Assembly: GCA_020744425.1 (NCBI GenBank)
Contig: JAGMUV010000004.1
Location: 2,790,001 to 2,854,000, forward strand
Source: Dactylonectria macrodidyma
Taxonomy: Eukaryota; Ascomycota; Sordariomycetes; Hypocreales; Nectriaceae
DNA: 64,000 bases
Direction: 5' to 3'
Part shown: positions 48,744 through 60,011 of the stretch, piece by piece
Layout of the letters: each line of letters starts with the position of its first letter
Position numbering within the stretch: the stretch's first letter is position 1
Made by a program: the position numbers and the translations under genes
Notes under the pieces: model-generated
The model's input: the letters and a program-made list of their open reading frames with translations, nothing else
What the model was told of the DNA's origin: nothing
Databases searched by the model: none

Positions 48744-49673
48744 ATGGCTGCCATGTTTGCTCCCAGCCGGGGGAAGGCATTGGGTCGAGCCATTGCGGCC
48801 TCCCCATCAGTTCCTGTGACACTACCCGGATTCCTCGTGCCAGCATGGCAAACCGCGACGCCGCGAGCCACGTCGGCAGTTCTCTTCTCGACGACCTCGA
48901 AACGACCTTCCAAGCTGGGCCGGACGCCCATCTCGGTGCCCCCGGGTGTTGAGCTATTCGTCGGCGAGCCCAAGGCGAAGAAGGACATGACATCCTACAA
49001 AAAGATTTACAAGAAGACGATTACGGTCAAGGGCCCTCTTGGTGCGTTTTTTTTGTCCAGCCCGAGAGGCAGTTCATGATGGAGTCGGGAGGAATTGAGG
49101 GCTTTGTGACTAATGAGAGGTCGCAGGATCTTTGGATCTTGAGGTCCCCGACTTTGTGGACGTGAAGCACGACGAGGCGACCCGTATGGCAATCTTGACC
49201 GTTCAGGATTCGGATGTGAAGCAGCAGAAGGAGATGTGGGGTGAGTTTTGTCCTTGCTTCGGCCAAAAGGATCACATTGCTAAACCCTGGTTTTTTTCTG
49301 GATAGGAACATCATGGGCGTACCTCAAGAACTACATCATGGGTGTTTCGGAAGGTCACACGGCGATCCTCCGTCTCGTCGGTGTCGGTTACCGAGCCAGC
49401 GTCGAGGAGCGTGGTGCCAAGGAGGAGTTCCCTGGACAGCGTTTCCTGTGCCTCAAGCTCGGATTTACTCACCCTGTTGAAGAGGGTATCCCCCGCGGCG
49501 TCACTGTCACGGCACCTTCGCCTACGCGTATCCTGATTGAAGGTGTCGACCGTGAGGTGATCATGTCGTTCGCTGGTCGAGTACGAAAGTGGCGGCCCCC
49601 AGAGCCGTACAAGGGCAAGGGCGTCTTCATCAACGACCAGACGATTAAGCTGAAGCAGAAGAAGATCAAATAG
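48744..49673 (+). CDS. mrpl6: mitochondrial large-subunit ribosomal protein uL6m
   Basis: Exons 48744-49041, 49127-49240 and 49306-49673 give 259 residues. The start at 48744 (MAAMFAPSRGK) begins an Arg/Ser/Ala-rich N-terminus without acidic residues for about 55 residues, a good mitochondrial presequence. The mature part begins about SKLGRTPISVPPGVEL, the usual L6 start. It shows both L6 repeats: KKTITVKGPLGSLDLEV, then GVSEGHTAILRLVGVGYRA, and in the second repeat FTHPVEEGIPRGVTVTAPSPT and IEGVDREVIMSFAGRVRKWRPPEPYKGKGV, the classic L6 signature. A lysine-rich end follows. Role: component of the mitoribosome large subunit near the sarcin-ricin loop. The length and KKTITV/YKGKG motifs set it apart from cytosolic uL6 (L9). 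Confidence 0.92.
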
Positions 49674-49930
49674 AGGGCTCTTAGACGAATGCTTAGTGGC
49701 CGTTGGTCACTTGGAAGAGGCGTGTGGTTGGGCCGCGGGCCGACTCGGCGGGACGCAGCTTGCGTGTGTATTCTAGTCTCGTGTGTGTACAGACGTGTAC
49801 TATCTCTGTCAAGGCATATACAAAAACCACTTTTTGGATCATCGCTCCTTGTTTCCTCCCTGTCCCAGAACCTTGCCGGTCCCTGATCAATTTTCTAGAG
49901 TTTCTTTTACTTTTTGACTAGATTGCTGGT

Positions 49931-51175
49931 TTACGCCTGCTTTGCGCTGAGGACCTCCTGAACGGCCTGTAGGACCTTGTCGTGGACAGCAGCCGGAGCA
50001 GCAATGACACCCTTGTTGTTGGCCAGCGTTCGGCCAACGCCAAAGTCAAGGCGCTTTCCGTGGATGTCGGTGACTTGGCCACCAGCCTCGCGGACGATGA
50101 GGTCACCGGCAGCGTGGTCCCAGATCTTCTCCTGGTAGGTGGCCTTGACGGGCAAGCGGAGGTAGATGTCACCAGCGCCGCGGGCGATGGATCCATACTT
50201 GGCCTGGCTGTCCATGCGGACGCTGGGCTCGGTGATGCCGAGCTTCTTGGAGATGAGAGCCTGGTCGTCGTGGGCTGAGTGGCCGGCCTCAACACTCTCG
50301 CAGAAGGTGGCTTTGGAGAGGTCGTCAATGGCGCGCATAGAGATAGGCTTCTCATCGGCGAGAGCACCTGCGGTCAGGGCACGGCTGGTTGCGCCGTGGC
50401 CTTGGACGGCAGAGAAGAGGACTCCACGGCCCTCGTCGGTAGCGTTGGCACCAATGTCGGTGGTGAGGCGGGCGGCATCGTCAATGGGCAGGTTGGGGCA
50501 GCCCAGCACGCCAACCTTGACATCGGCGTCGACCATGAGGCCAAGGCAGACGGCGTACTGACCGCCGCGCAGGAAGCCCTTGGTGCCGTCGATGGGGTCA
50601 ATGGTCCAGATGCGGCCGGAGGAGCCACCGACGCTGTTACCGCGGTCGATGAGCTCGAGCATGGAGTCGACGTCCTTGATGGGCCCGCCGAGGAGTTCTT
50701 CGGCGGCGGGGTCGTCAAGCTTGGTGGAGCCGACGAGGTCCCAAATGGTCTGCTTCAGGTTGGCGTCGTCACGCAGCTGCGCGGCCTCCTCCTCGGCGAC
50801 GATGGCGTCCTCGGGGAAGTGGTGCTGCAGGGCAGCGATGATGAGGGCTTGGGCGCCGAAGTCGCCAATGGTGACGGGGCTCTTATCATTTTTGTCAACG
50901 GTGCCCTTGGCCTTCTCGTGGAAGACGCGCTTGGTCAAGATGGCGGCTCGCTGGACGGCCAGCTGCGCGATCTGCAGCTCGGAGGCGTAGGCGGGAGCGG
51001 CCATCGTGGAGGAGGCCGTTCGACGGAGGAGGAGAGACGAGGACGAGGCGGTTGATGCGGTGAGCAGGTGGGCGGAGAGCTGGCGGAGGCGGGGGAGGAA
51101 GGACGGCGAGAGTAGGACAGCCAGCGTGAGGAGGAGGAGCGAGATGAGGAGGAGGCGATGGCTGAGGATGGGCAT
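49931..51175 (-). CDS. 3'(2'),5'-bisphosphate nucleotidase (MET22/HAL2 family)
   Basis: An intronless gene of 414 codons. The lithium-sensitive phosphatase motifs are clear: VAEEEAAQL for metal binding, WTIDPIDGTKGFLRGGQYAVCLGLM for catalysis, and WDHAAGDLIVREAGGQVTD near the end. It dephosphorylates PAP, and PAPS, clearing the inhibitory by-product of sulfate assimilation; the yeast enzyme is a salt-tolerance determinant. The conserved domain starts at a second in-frame ATG at 51004 (MAAPAYASELQIAQLAVQRA). The 57 residues before it contain a hydrophobic stretch (LLLISLLLLTLAVLL) followed by S/L/R-rich sequence with no acidic residue, resembling a membrane anchor or organelle presequence. The first ATG has a weak context (C at -3) and the second a strong one (A at -3, G at +4), so both may be used. 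It is divergent from FMC1 across 629 bases. Confidence 0.92.
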   Translation of the reverse strand: MPILSHRLLLISLLLLTLAVLLSPSFLPRLRQLSAHLLTASTASSSSLLLRRTASSTMAAPAYASELQIAQLAVQRAAILTKRVFHEKAKGTVDKNDKSPVTIGDFGAQALIIAALQHHFPEDAIVAEEEAAQLRDDANLKQTIWDLVGSTKLDDPAAEELLGGPIKDVDSMLELIDRGNSVGGSSGRIWTIDPIDGTKGFLRGGQYAVCLGLMVDADVKVGVLGCPNLPIDDAARLTTDIGANATDEGRGVLFSAVQGHGATSRALTAGALADEKPISMRAIDDLSKATFCESVEAGHSAHDDQALISKKLGITEPSVRMDSQAKYGSIARGAGDIYLRLPVKATYQEKIWDHAAGDLIVREAGGQVTDIHGKRLDFGVGRTLANNKGVIAAPAAVHDKVLQAVQEVLSAKQA

Positions 51176-51804
51176 GAGGCGACCGATATAAAGGAAGCAG
51201 AGCCTTTAAAGTCAGAGCCTTTACGTAGTAGGAGGCGCTGGCGGGTCGTCGGGCGGGTCGTCGGCGAGGTCTGGTTGGTGTTTGGGAGGATGTTGGCGGG
51301 CGTGTGTGTGGGGGAACACGACAGAAATGGCCGCGACGATGACGTGGGGAAGGTTTCGTCAGAGGTGCAACAATTGACGTTTGCGCGGGATGGTACAGTC
51401 AGTCAGTCCACTGTAAGGAGTTACAATTACAGCATGTCGAGTACGAATGGGCCAACGTAATGCCTTTATGGGGTGTTCTAAAATACATAGCTCCTGGGTA
51501 TGCGTATGCGTATGCGTTTCGCTTATACTAGAGCTGATGCCATTTGCCCCTCCATCACCACATCCAATTCCAGGGACCGCGCGGCGGCGATGAGGGGCTG
51601 CTTTTTTCACTTGTGGGGGGGGGAGGGGGCCTGGGCGGTTTCGGCGCTGACTACCAATTTTTCATGAACCCCAGTAAAAGCCATTTGTCGCTGTGATTGG
51701 TTCGGGATCCTAGACCTCCAAAACCTCAGTTCGAGCATCACCATCTCCAGTGCATCAACTCGACCCACGACTCTCTTCTTCTCCCCCACCGCCACCAACA
51801 CAAA
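51176..51804. promoter_or_regulatory. bidirectional promoter region MET22-type / FMC1
   Basis: 629 bases separate the two divergent starts, so both promoters must lie here. A GTATGC hexamer is repeated three times near 51497-51514. A CT-rich leader (about 51750-51800) precedes FMC1. I did not find a TATA box. Confidence 0.45.
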
Positions 51805-52137
51805 ATGGCTTCCAACACAGCCTCCCTGAGGTCGCTTTACCGCTCCATCCTGCGCGAACTGCCCCCGCGACCAATCCTGGCGACGCCGCGCTCGGCGCTG
51901 CACACCCGGCTGCGCGAGTCCTTCACCGTCACGACGACGACCGCCGCGAAGCCCGAAGCCCGCGCCGAGGTCGCCGCGCAGGCCGTCGCCTACCTCCGCT
52001 CGCAGCGCCTGTACTCGACGCTGCTCGAGCGCTACAACCCGGGCATGGGCATGCCCACCGACGAGCGCGTGCGGTTGACGGCGCGCAAGGTCGGCATGGA
52101 CTTGCCGGTTGAGTACGATGTGAAGAACCAAGGCTGA
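51805..52137 (+). CDS. FMC1: ATP synthase assembly factor FMC1 (LYR-motif protein)
   Basis: A single exon of 110 residues with ATG in AAAATGG context. The N-terminus SLRSLYRSILRELPPRP carries the L-Y-R tripeptide (residues 11-13) of the complex-1 LYR fold. The C-terminal block YLRSQRLYSTLLERYNPGMGM, then RVRLTARKVGMDLP, is the Fmc1 signature. Fmc1 acts in the mitochondrial matrix with Atp12 to assemble the F1 part of ATP synthase, notably at high temperature in yeast. A middle Thr/Ala-rich stretch (SFTVTTTTAAKPEARAE) is likely a flexible loop. The protein is small and basic, as usual for imported LYR proteins. Confidence 0.88.
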   Translation: MASNTASLRSLYRSILRELPPRPILATPRSALHTRLRESFTVTTTTAAKPEARAEVAAQAVAYLRSQRLYSTLLERYNPGMGMPTDERVRLTARKVGMDLPVEYDVKNQG

Positions 52138-52712
52138 GTTTGTATCGATACCTATGGTGGTGCTGCAATGCGGATGGGATGAAGGCAGGCGGACACATTA
52201 GGCCTGTAGGTGGCTCACGAGGCATGGTTGTGGAAAAAGACATTTGAACGACGAACGAAATACGCAATACTGCCCGAAACACATCACAAATTGGCCAAGG
52301 ACGAAAACAACGCAGACGAGCCAATACGGCCAAGGAGGAAAATACGATGAAATGTACTATTATATAGGCGTTGTCACAGAAGGACGGCTCGGGCACCATT
52401 CATGGACCCTAGCCTACGATTGTATGAACATGCGTGGAATACACAGGCTTGACACTGGCCATCACCATCATGTGCGGGCGCCATTGGAGGGGATCCGTAT
52501 CATCATATCTCATTCCGTGCATGGAGCGTCTTTGTTCGGCATCGTGTCGACTCTTTAAGAAGAAGTATATACAAGAAATTGATGTCCAACGCTCAAGCCG
52601 TGTCGAGGCCATCGGGGGTATCAACGCCTCTCTAGTCTTGTTCCCTTGCTCATCCCGTCTCTTCCTCTTCCTCCCGGCGTTCTATATGAACAGTTTGCAC
52701 ACGCCATTTCGT
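52138..52712. other. convergent 3' region
   Basis: 575 bases lie between the converging stops of FMC1 and the minus-strand gene. Only 3' UTR-like sequence is seen. Confidence 0.6.
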
Positions 52713-55700
52713 CTACTGCGAGCCCACGCCGCCCTCTTCAAGTGCCTCGTCCCACCCGCCAGACTGGAGAAGCCACTCGCCGAGCCGCTGCTTGACGTGC
52801 GTCACATTCTCACCCAGCGCGCTCTTCCACTGGTCCCTCACCACGCGGACCTTCTCCTTGAGGTCCTCCGTCAGACGGCTCTCCTCGGCCTGGCGCATAT
52901 GCTGTGCGCGTGCGTCGCGCTCCTCGGCGGAGATGGGCGTGCCGTCCGCCCCGGCCGTCTGCGTTTCCAGCACTTTGCATTTGGCATGCACCACGGCCTC
53001 CTTGACTTCATGTAGTAGGCACAGCAGGTTTGTGTGCGATTCGATGAACTGATACGTGCTCTTCTCGGCGTGGAGCAGGAGGCTGAACAGGTACTGCATC
53101 GGGTATAGGTGATATGATGGGTTTTCCTCGAACTCGGCTGCGGGTATCTGGATATTGAAACCCTCCAGGTCGAGCGGGATGTTGTCGAGCAGCCCGCACA
53201 GCGGTGGCGCAATGTCCCAGAATGCCGAAAGTTGTATCGCTACGCCGCGTTCCACAGCCTTTTCGACAACGGTTCGGAAATCACGAGCCCGGTCCAAGAC
53301 TTCGTTAGCAAAGGCATATTCCCGTCTGGCCGAGTCCTCGGCAAAGAACGCCTCGGCCGATTTGAGCTTCTCGTCGTTGCCAGAGAGCCGGTACGGAGTC
53401 AACACGACCTCGCAATAGCGGCCGTTGCGATCCGAGAGGAGGTCGTAGATGGCCCGGTGCAGGGATTCACGAGCCTCGAAGATCCACTTGAGCAGAGTTA
53501 GCTTCTCGAGAAGCTCCGGTCTATCGTCGCCTTCTTCTTGCGGCATGTCGGCATCATTCTCTTCGTTGTCAAAAAGACGACGAGATAGGTCATCAAACAG
53601 ATCAGTGGCGCGTTTGATGCGGTCTGTTAGCAGCTCATTCAGGGGCACCACCACCTGGTTCTGGAACAGTTCGTATTCCGTCTTCTCAAGCTCCTTCTTT
53701 TGGCCCACCTCGCTCTTCTGCGAATCGGACTCGATGGCTGCTGCATCTGCGTAGCTGATATTTCCAGAGTTGATTTCCTGCTGTAGGTTCGTTCTGAGAG
53801 CTGTTTGTCGCTCAACCGCTGCCTTGGAGAATTGGTCGCGGCGCTTCGAGCTGTCGGTCGCGAATTTCTCCTTGCTAGCAGTAATCTCCAACAAGTTACT
53901 CAAGGATCGAACCTCTGTTCGGATCGAAGCCAACTGCGGATGGTTGTTGTTGACGGCAGGATAATGTCGAGGATAGGGGGGTGGCATGGTGACAAGACGG
54001 GAAACATCGAAATGATCGCGGTTGACCGTCGAGACGGGACTCGAACCAATCGAATTATGGGGGAAGGTCAGGGGCTGTGGAGTGAGACTCGGCTCTGATT
54101 GATCATGCCAGCCCGTCTTCTCTGGCGGGTAGTCCGAAGCCGAGCCTTGCTCACTCGTATCCCCGTAGCTTGTTGTGTTATGATCATACTCGACCCATTG
54201 TGTCTTTGGTACACCCATGTACTTTGACTCTCGCTTGGATCGTTCCATACGGGCTGGTTCGCCTTGCGAGTCTGCCTCCCACCAGCGACTCGGGGGTCTT
54301 CCTCGGGAGCTGCCGTTCTCGTGGTTATCACTTACGCTCATGCTGAGAATGGGGGATAGCGAGGGCATGTAATTGCTGGTCCAGTTGGCGTTGGCTGGGG
54401 CGCCACTCGGTGATACGGGGATACCCGCGGAGCCGGGGTTCGAGTGAGAATTACTCTCCGGTTGGTGGCTCGAACCAATGGATCCGCGGTGGGAGCGCGT
54501 GGGCTCTGAGGAATCGGGAGTAAACTCATCTTGAGAAGCATTCGACTCCCGTCGTCCTCCAGTAACCATTGGTCGGAAAAGATCACGCGTGAGGTCAAAG
54601 ATCTCAGAGCCCATAACTCCAATAGCTCCTGAATATCGTTCGCGTCTGATCCTCGATTCGTTGACAATGAAGTCAGCGAACATGCGGACCCGATCTGCAT
54701 CCATGGGAGCCGTCGCTTCCTTGGCCGCGAACGCCTGGAACCGCTCAATGGTACTGGCTGCGAACTGTTCCGCAGTTTGAGTGATGACTAGGTGTTTTGA
54801 AACTGGAGTTGACGCAGACGCAGGCGGACGCGATGATTCGCGAGGTCGCGAGCCCGAGGCGGAGCGAACATGAGGCGGGGGAGTTGGGAGAGCCTTGGGA
54901 GCTACCGTTGTTGAGCTGCCGCCGCCGTATTGAGCTTGTTTGGCGGGATACGGAGAAAAGGGAGGCGTTGCTGCCTCAGGGTGCGGCTGTTTGCCAGATA
55001 GGAGCGCTCTCGGAGTCGAGTTTCGGGAATCTCCTTGATTAAGGGAGTCGCTAGTTTTGGGTGGTAGCTCAGACGGGCCCCTTCCAGCGCTGCGTGGTGT
55101 TGATCTGCCAATAGTAGGTCTGCGAGTGAGTCCGCCTGCATCGTTGGCCACCACTATGTCCGAGATGGAGTTCGGCGCAATATTGTCATCAATTGATCCA
55201 CGGACACCTTGACGTGTTCGACTCTCGGCCCGTCTCTGGATAATTGTCTTGTCATGGCGTACTGCCCTCGTTCTGTTCAAGCCACCAGCACTGGACGCAG
55301 AGGAGCTTAGGGAGTCAGCGGGCTGCTGGGTCGAAGTGCTCGCACCGACGGTATCAATAGTCAAGCCAGGTGATCGACCTCGAGATCGCAACGGCTGATT
55401 GTCAGAGTCGACCCAGTCCGCTGGCGTCGGCGGCACAGGGCCGAGGCTGGTCACGCCAGTCGGAGGTCGACGCCGGGTGGGAGGAGATATAATAGGAACT
55501 GTAGCCCGATCTATACTCTGAACGCTTTGTGATCTCGAACCAGCGGGGGGTGGGCCCGGTGGAGGTGGAGGGATAGGCATGCCAGGTTCCCACCTAGTCT
55601 GCGAGTCCGACCTTGATCGAGCGGAAGTTGGTGTCCCGATGGCACCAGCCGAAGCAGCTCTGCGGGCCGCTGGGGGAGCGAACCCTGACATGGAGTTGTT

Positions 55701-56346
55701 GTGATCTAGCGGTGACGGGTTGAAGTTGGTCTGTATTATCATGCTCTGCCTGTGGGAATGTATGGCTGGATGAGGTCCTGGTGAACTGGAGTTGCGATCG
55801 TTCCGACCCCGTAATGAAGGCAAGCCGAAGCGACGAGAGGATCCCCCAGGAGGAGGAGGAAACGAAGGATTTATAACATTGGGTTCTGGAGACGGTCGGT
55901 GGACGCTCGTGCTGATCCGTGGCGGCGGTGTTGGGGTAGACGCGGGTGAAGCTTCAAAGGCCTGGCTCATTGGCCGCTGTTGTTGGCTCCTTGGTGGGCT
56001 ATATGGAGGTGGCGGCAGCGGCGACACTGAAACCTCGGGGGTGAGTATGAGGCTATAGAGAAGCCATGACGGGCAGAACAAGCTTACCTTGAGCTTCGGG
56101 CACGTACTGGGCGGGCCGCTCTGGGCCGCCAGCGGGTGCGGCGACCCATTGTTGAGGGTTGTAGGGCTGAATGGTGCTGGCTGGGGTTTGGACGGAGTGA
56201 AGGTGGGAGGATGTCATGGAGATGGCAGAGATGGGCGTGCCGTGAGGATTGGTGTAGCCACCGAGGGCGGTTGTAGCGAGAGGATTGAGTCCCAGACGGA
56301 GTTGAGTGGGATCGCGAGGAGAAGTCATGGTAAAGGGCGAGTCCAT
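52713..56346 (-). CDS. conserved-looking fungal protein of unknown function, disordered N-half and helical C-half
   Basis: Two exons, 56088-56346 and 52713-56026, joined by a 61-base intron (GTAAGC donor, TTTCAG acceptor), give 1190 residues; the join reads YVPEAQ-VSPLPPPPYSPP. The next ATG (56328) could also serve. No in-frame or other upstream ATG occurs on this strand for about 430 bases before the start. Residues 1 to about 500 are rich in S, P and R with PPPP runs that could bind SH3- or WW-type domains. A helical block at about 500-560 (QTAEQFAASTIERFQAFAAKEATAPMD... RIRRERYSGAIGVMGSEIFDLTRDLF) breaks the disorder. After a second low-complexity stretch, the last 400 residues are predicted coiled or helical (SIRTEVRSLSNLLEITASKEKF through VRVVRDQWKSALGENVTHVKQRLGEWLL). 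I do not recognise the family; no signal peptide or membrane segment is visible. A cytoplasmic scaffold is a guess. Confidence 0.82.
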
Positions 56347-59300
56347 GGCAGATGCTAGAGTGGTGGTCCTTTGTTGCGACCAACAGGCCGTCCAGGGTGC
56401 CGGCGCAAAGTGGCGACGCCAGGTAGAGCAAGCGACAAGCCCAGCAAGGGTTATCGCAGCGCACCAGGGAAAAGAGACGCAATAGCTCGTGCCCACGCGC
56501 CAGCAAATGTAGCTCCTGCGTATCAGCGGCTGCGTAGTTGACGAGATCGCCTGCCGTCTGCGTCTGGGTGGGCGGTTGGTAGTGGCCTCGCGCGTCGTGG
56601 TGAGACGATGCTCAGACGAGAGGGGTGCCAAAGTCGGCAGTCCGACCGTCGACGAGAGCAGCTTCTTCTTGCACCTGTTTGTTGCCCCACGCCCGGGCTG
56701 GTGTCTTGGGGGCTGCAATCTGCAAGCTGGAGCAGAGGTGGCCCGGGGGTTTCTAATTGTCTTGGGGCGACCAATCCATGAGGCAGAGCAGAGATGGTTG
56801 AGCGTCGCGAGTGAGGATGATGAGTGCGAGGGAAAGGCTGGGAGAGTTTGAATCCCCCCGCGACGAGAATCAAATAAGGCAGAAGCAGCCTTCCCTTCAG
56901 AGCAACCTTACACGGCGTGGTCGGCGATAAAAGGCCAAGACTTTTTGTCCGTCACAGAGAGAGAGAGCAGCACTGGAAGAGGGACGGCCTTGCTGGGGTT
57001 GGAGGGAGGCTGGCAAGTTGGATGTTGCTTGCCGACCGACGAGGGTTGGGGTGGCATGTCGCTTTGCAAGTCTGGGTGGAACAAGTCACAGAGCCAAAGC
57101 CAGAGCCAGATAGATGGTGGTGATAACGCAAGATCTACTTTGGGCCCGGCAGCAACCCGCAGCCCACAAGCCCACACTCCCACTCCCACTCCCCAGCTAG
57201 GCCGTCCGACCCTGCATCGCTGCTACGCACATGCTACAGCACTGACTTTCATGCTACAGTAACCTACTATCGAGTTTCATGCTACCGTTATGGCGTACAT
57301 CCACACTTCAGGTGCAGGTCTGGCACACCCATTCAAACTGCCCATCCCAAAGCTGCTCTGCCGTGTCGATGCCGCACATCTCATCAAACACAGACGAGAA
57401 GCATCCTCCCGCCCTAGAATCGATTTGAATATCGAGTCTAAATGAACCGGCCCCGCGCTGGGTCCAACTCAGTCCCAGTATCCCATGGGCGGACGGACCT
57501 TCTGGCGTTCTTTTTTTAACCTAAACCAAAGGTCGGGACGCCGTCGACTGGACCCCGGCAGTCCGACCCGGTTAGCACATCACGCTTGACTTTGACACTC
57601 CAGTGCTTCTATCATTCACCTGGCTCCCTTGTCTGCTGGCTCGAGCTCCTCCGTCCGCCAGCGTTGGGGACGAGTCGTTTTTTCAACATCATGATATCCT
57701 CACAATATGCAAGCTAACCCTCTTGGTCCGCCCGCCCCTCCCAGGATTCAACCCTCCAAGCAAGGGACAGGCCGTGAATGACAAGTGAGTTTCCTCATCA
57801 CTAACAAAGATGATCTGTATTCCGTCCCCGTCCCCCGGTTCCTCCCAAAGTGGGAAAAACACGCCCCCCGGTGCAGCCCAGAGCCAAGAGGTCGTGGCAA
57901 AGGGGCTGGTCTCTGTTAATCCATTGGACGAATGAGGGGGGGCACCTTGTTTCTATTCTTAGAGCCGCCCCATGGCAAACCGGGATTCCCATTCGCCCCT
58001 CCAGTTGGCCATGCACGCTGAAGGGTGGGTGCCGGCGCTTAATGGCGTCCCTCCCTCCGCCTGTCACATCCCGACAAGGTGAGAACCGAGTTGAGGGCAA
58101 AGGTGTCACCGGAAAACGGCAACGCAACGATCGCCTTTTTCGTCTGGCACAGACCTCCTCAGTGCATGACGGCGCGAGCTCATGTGCAAGGGCCGTCGGA
58201 TCGCCATGGAAGGTGACTTGGGAGGCTAACTTGACTGGTTCATGCCGGAGACTTTGAAGCAAAGCTCCGAAAAGTCGGTCGGCATTTGTGGGAACTATCC
58301 AGCACTGGGCATAGCGTGGAGTCAACCTTGGCTTTCCAACTGTTGCTGCTAGCGAACTGGTAAAAACCTCACATAGTGCAAATGGATTAATTAATATGAC
58401 ATGGCCGGAGTCAGGCTGCAGCAACGGAGATGGGAGCGCCGGCAGGTGGATCCATCCGCGCCTCGGCTGACGAGCAACGTCCGGAGCCAACGCCGGCGCA
58501 GGTCCGTGAGCCTGCATACCCAAGGAAGCCCCATGAGGCCTAGGATCACTTGGCCGGACCAAGTTCCTATTCCTTATAAATTGTTTACAGAGCACTCACG
58601 GAACCAGCCGATCAATTATTCCTAGCGAGTTCACGTCGGGCTTCAGGTTGCTCCTTCACTCATACTATCCCCATCCATGGGATGATGATGACTTCGTCTG
58701 TGCTACTGAATGCTAGCATTCTTAGTCAGCCATGGCTTGCTATCGTTCATCTGACTCGTCACCAATATCGTGGGGTAGATGTGATAGCAAGGGACAATCC
58801 TGTGATTGTTGGCATGACTCTTGGTATTTATAGCAGCTGGCGCTTGTCGCGTATCTCACCCAAAAAGACACGCCGGCCAGACGGTAATTAGCCAGCGGGC
58901 CAGGCTGAGAGGCCTATGTTTGTGGCTTTCAGGCGCATGCTTTCAAATTGGTAGCTTGGAACTAGAGCTTTGATCAATAAACCTTGCTGTGCACATGTTC
59001 TTCCCTTCGAACTTGCACAGCTAACTACCTATTGACACCCGTCCTTTGGTCTGAGGGAAGTGCTTGGTTCTTAGCCCATTTATTTAAGCTGCGTTCTGTC
59101 GAATTCACTTGGCGATGCAATTGGATATTGCAGAGCCTTGAACACGGCTGCAGCTTGATGATCTGAGCGGGTCCAGGACTCCCATGACTACATATTTTTT
59201 CCGTTCGACAACCTGAAAGCATTTTTGTTCCTTGTATATCAGGAATTGCAGAGATCAGGGAGAGAGGCCTTGTGCCTCATCCATTTATGGGGACAAATTT

Positions 59301-59566
59301 GTATACGAATGCCAGCTTTCAGAGCGAGCGATCACTATCGTGGAGAGCACACTACGAAACATGCGTCCTGTTGTATCTGAGAATATTATTTCTTTCGATT
59401 GAGATACGCGGATTTTTCGTCCATTTAAACAGATACTTGTTGACAACTATGACTTAATGCCGAGGCTGACATTGCCTGGATTTTTTCTCTCGACTGTGAG
59501 GCTAGGATTGGTGAAAGGAAATGAGCCCCACATTAGCCTGAGGTGGAGACACGAGGCTCAGTAAAA
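56347..59566. other. divergent intergenic region
   Basis: About 3.2 kb. The first 430 bases on the minus strand carry no ATG and are likely the leader of the unknown protein. Further on, the open frames (for example minus 57801-58595) start without ATG and show no family features. No RNA gene is seen. The region around 58.6-59.5 kb is more AT-rich. Confidence 0.5.
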
Positions 59567-59579
59567 TTCTAGAGGGTTC
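59567..59579 (+). promoter_or_regulatory. candidate heat-shock element of AHA1
   Basis: TTC-TA-GAG-GG-TTC matches the three-unit heat-shock element TTCnnGAAnnTTC with one mismatch (GAG for GAA). It lies about 430 bases before the AHA1 ATG, about 165 bases upstream of a candidate 5' UTR donor, and close to a CT-rich tract (59583-59660) that could mark the transcription start. AHA1 genes are heat inducible in other fungi. Confidence 0.4.
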
Positions 59580-59744
59580 TGAGAACTCTCTCTCCTCAAT
59601 TCTCCATTCTCCATTCTCCTCTCCTCCCATCTTCAACCCCAAAACCAAGTCCTTTCTCCTCTGTTCTTCTTTCCTGTTTTTTTCCCCTTCATTCCTTCAT
59701 ACTTACCTGTCCATCGCCTTCCCCTTGAGCATCCTCGCCAAATT

Positions 59745-59927
59745 GTAAGTACCAGCGCATTTTATTCTGTTCACACACCCTTCGTTCGCATTTTCCATGA
59801 TGAGACACCAGCTGGCACCAGTCATAGAGTGACTTGTACTCCCTTCATTGATGACCTATATGCTGTGGTCTAAGACCATATCTGACTTGCAATTGCGAAC
59901 AACCCTTTCTTCAGCTTCTTGCCACAG
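59745..59927 (+). other. candidate 5' UTR intron of AHA1
   Basis: A consensus donor GTAAGT at 59745 follows a CT-rich leader. Acceptors occur at TTCTTCAG (59914), GCCACAG (59927) and TTCTTCAG (59942). Fungal housekeeping genes often carry such leader introns. The choice among acceptors cannot be made from sequence alone. Confidence 0.4.
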
Positions 59928-60011
59928 TTTGCCTGTTCTTCAGCTGACCAAATCAAGCTCCTAGATCTGTTCCCCGCCTTAAGCCGCTCGCACCGAGTCT
60001 CCGATTTAACA

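Noticed and set aside
56027..56087. Alternative acceptors (CTATAG, CCCGAG) for the intron of the 1190-residue gene
   Set aside because: Joined to the GTAAGC donor they shift the frame. Only TTTCAG at 56027 keeps the long frame open and gives a smooth proline-rich join.
57801..58595. 264-codon minus-strand frame
   Set aside because: Non-ATG start, R/P/H-rich, no domain character; lies in a region of mixed composition.
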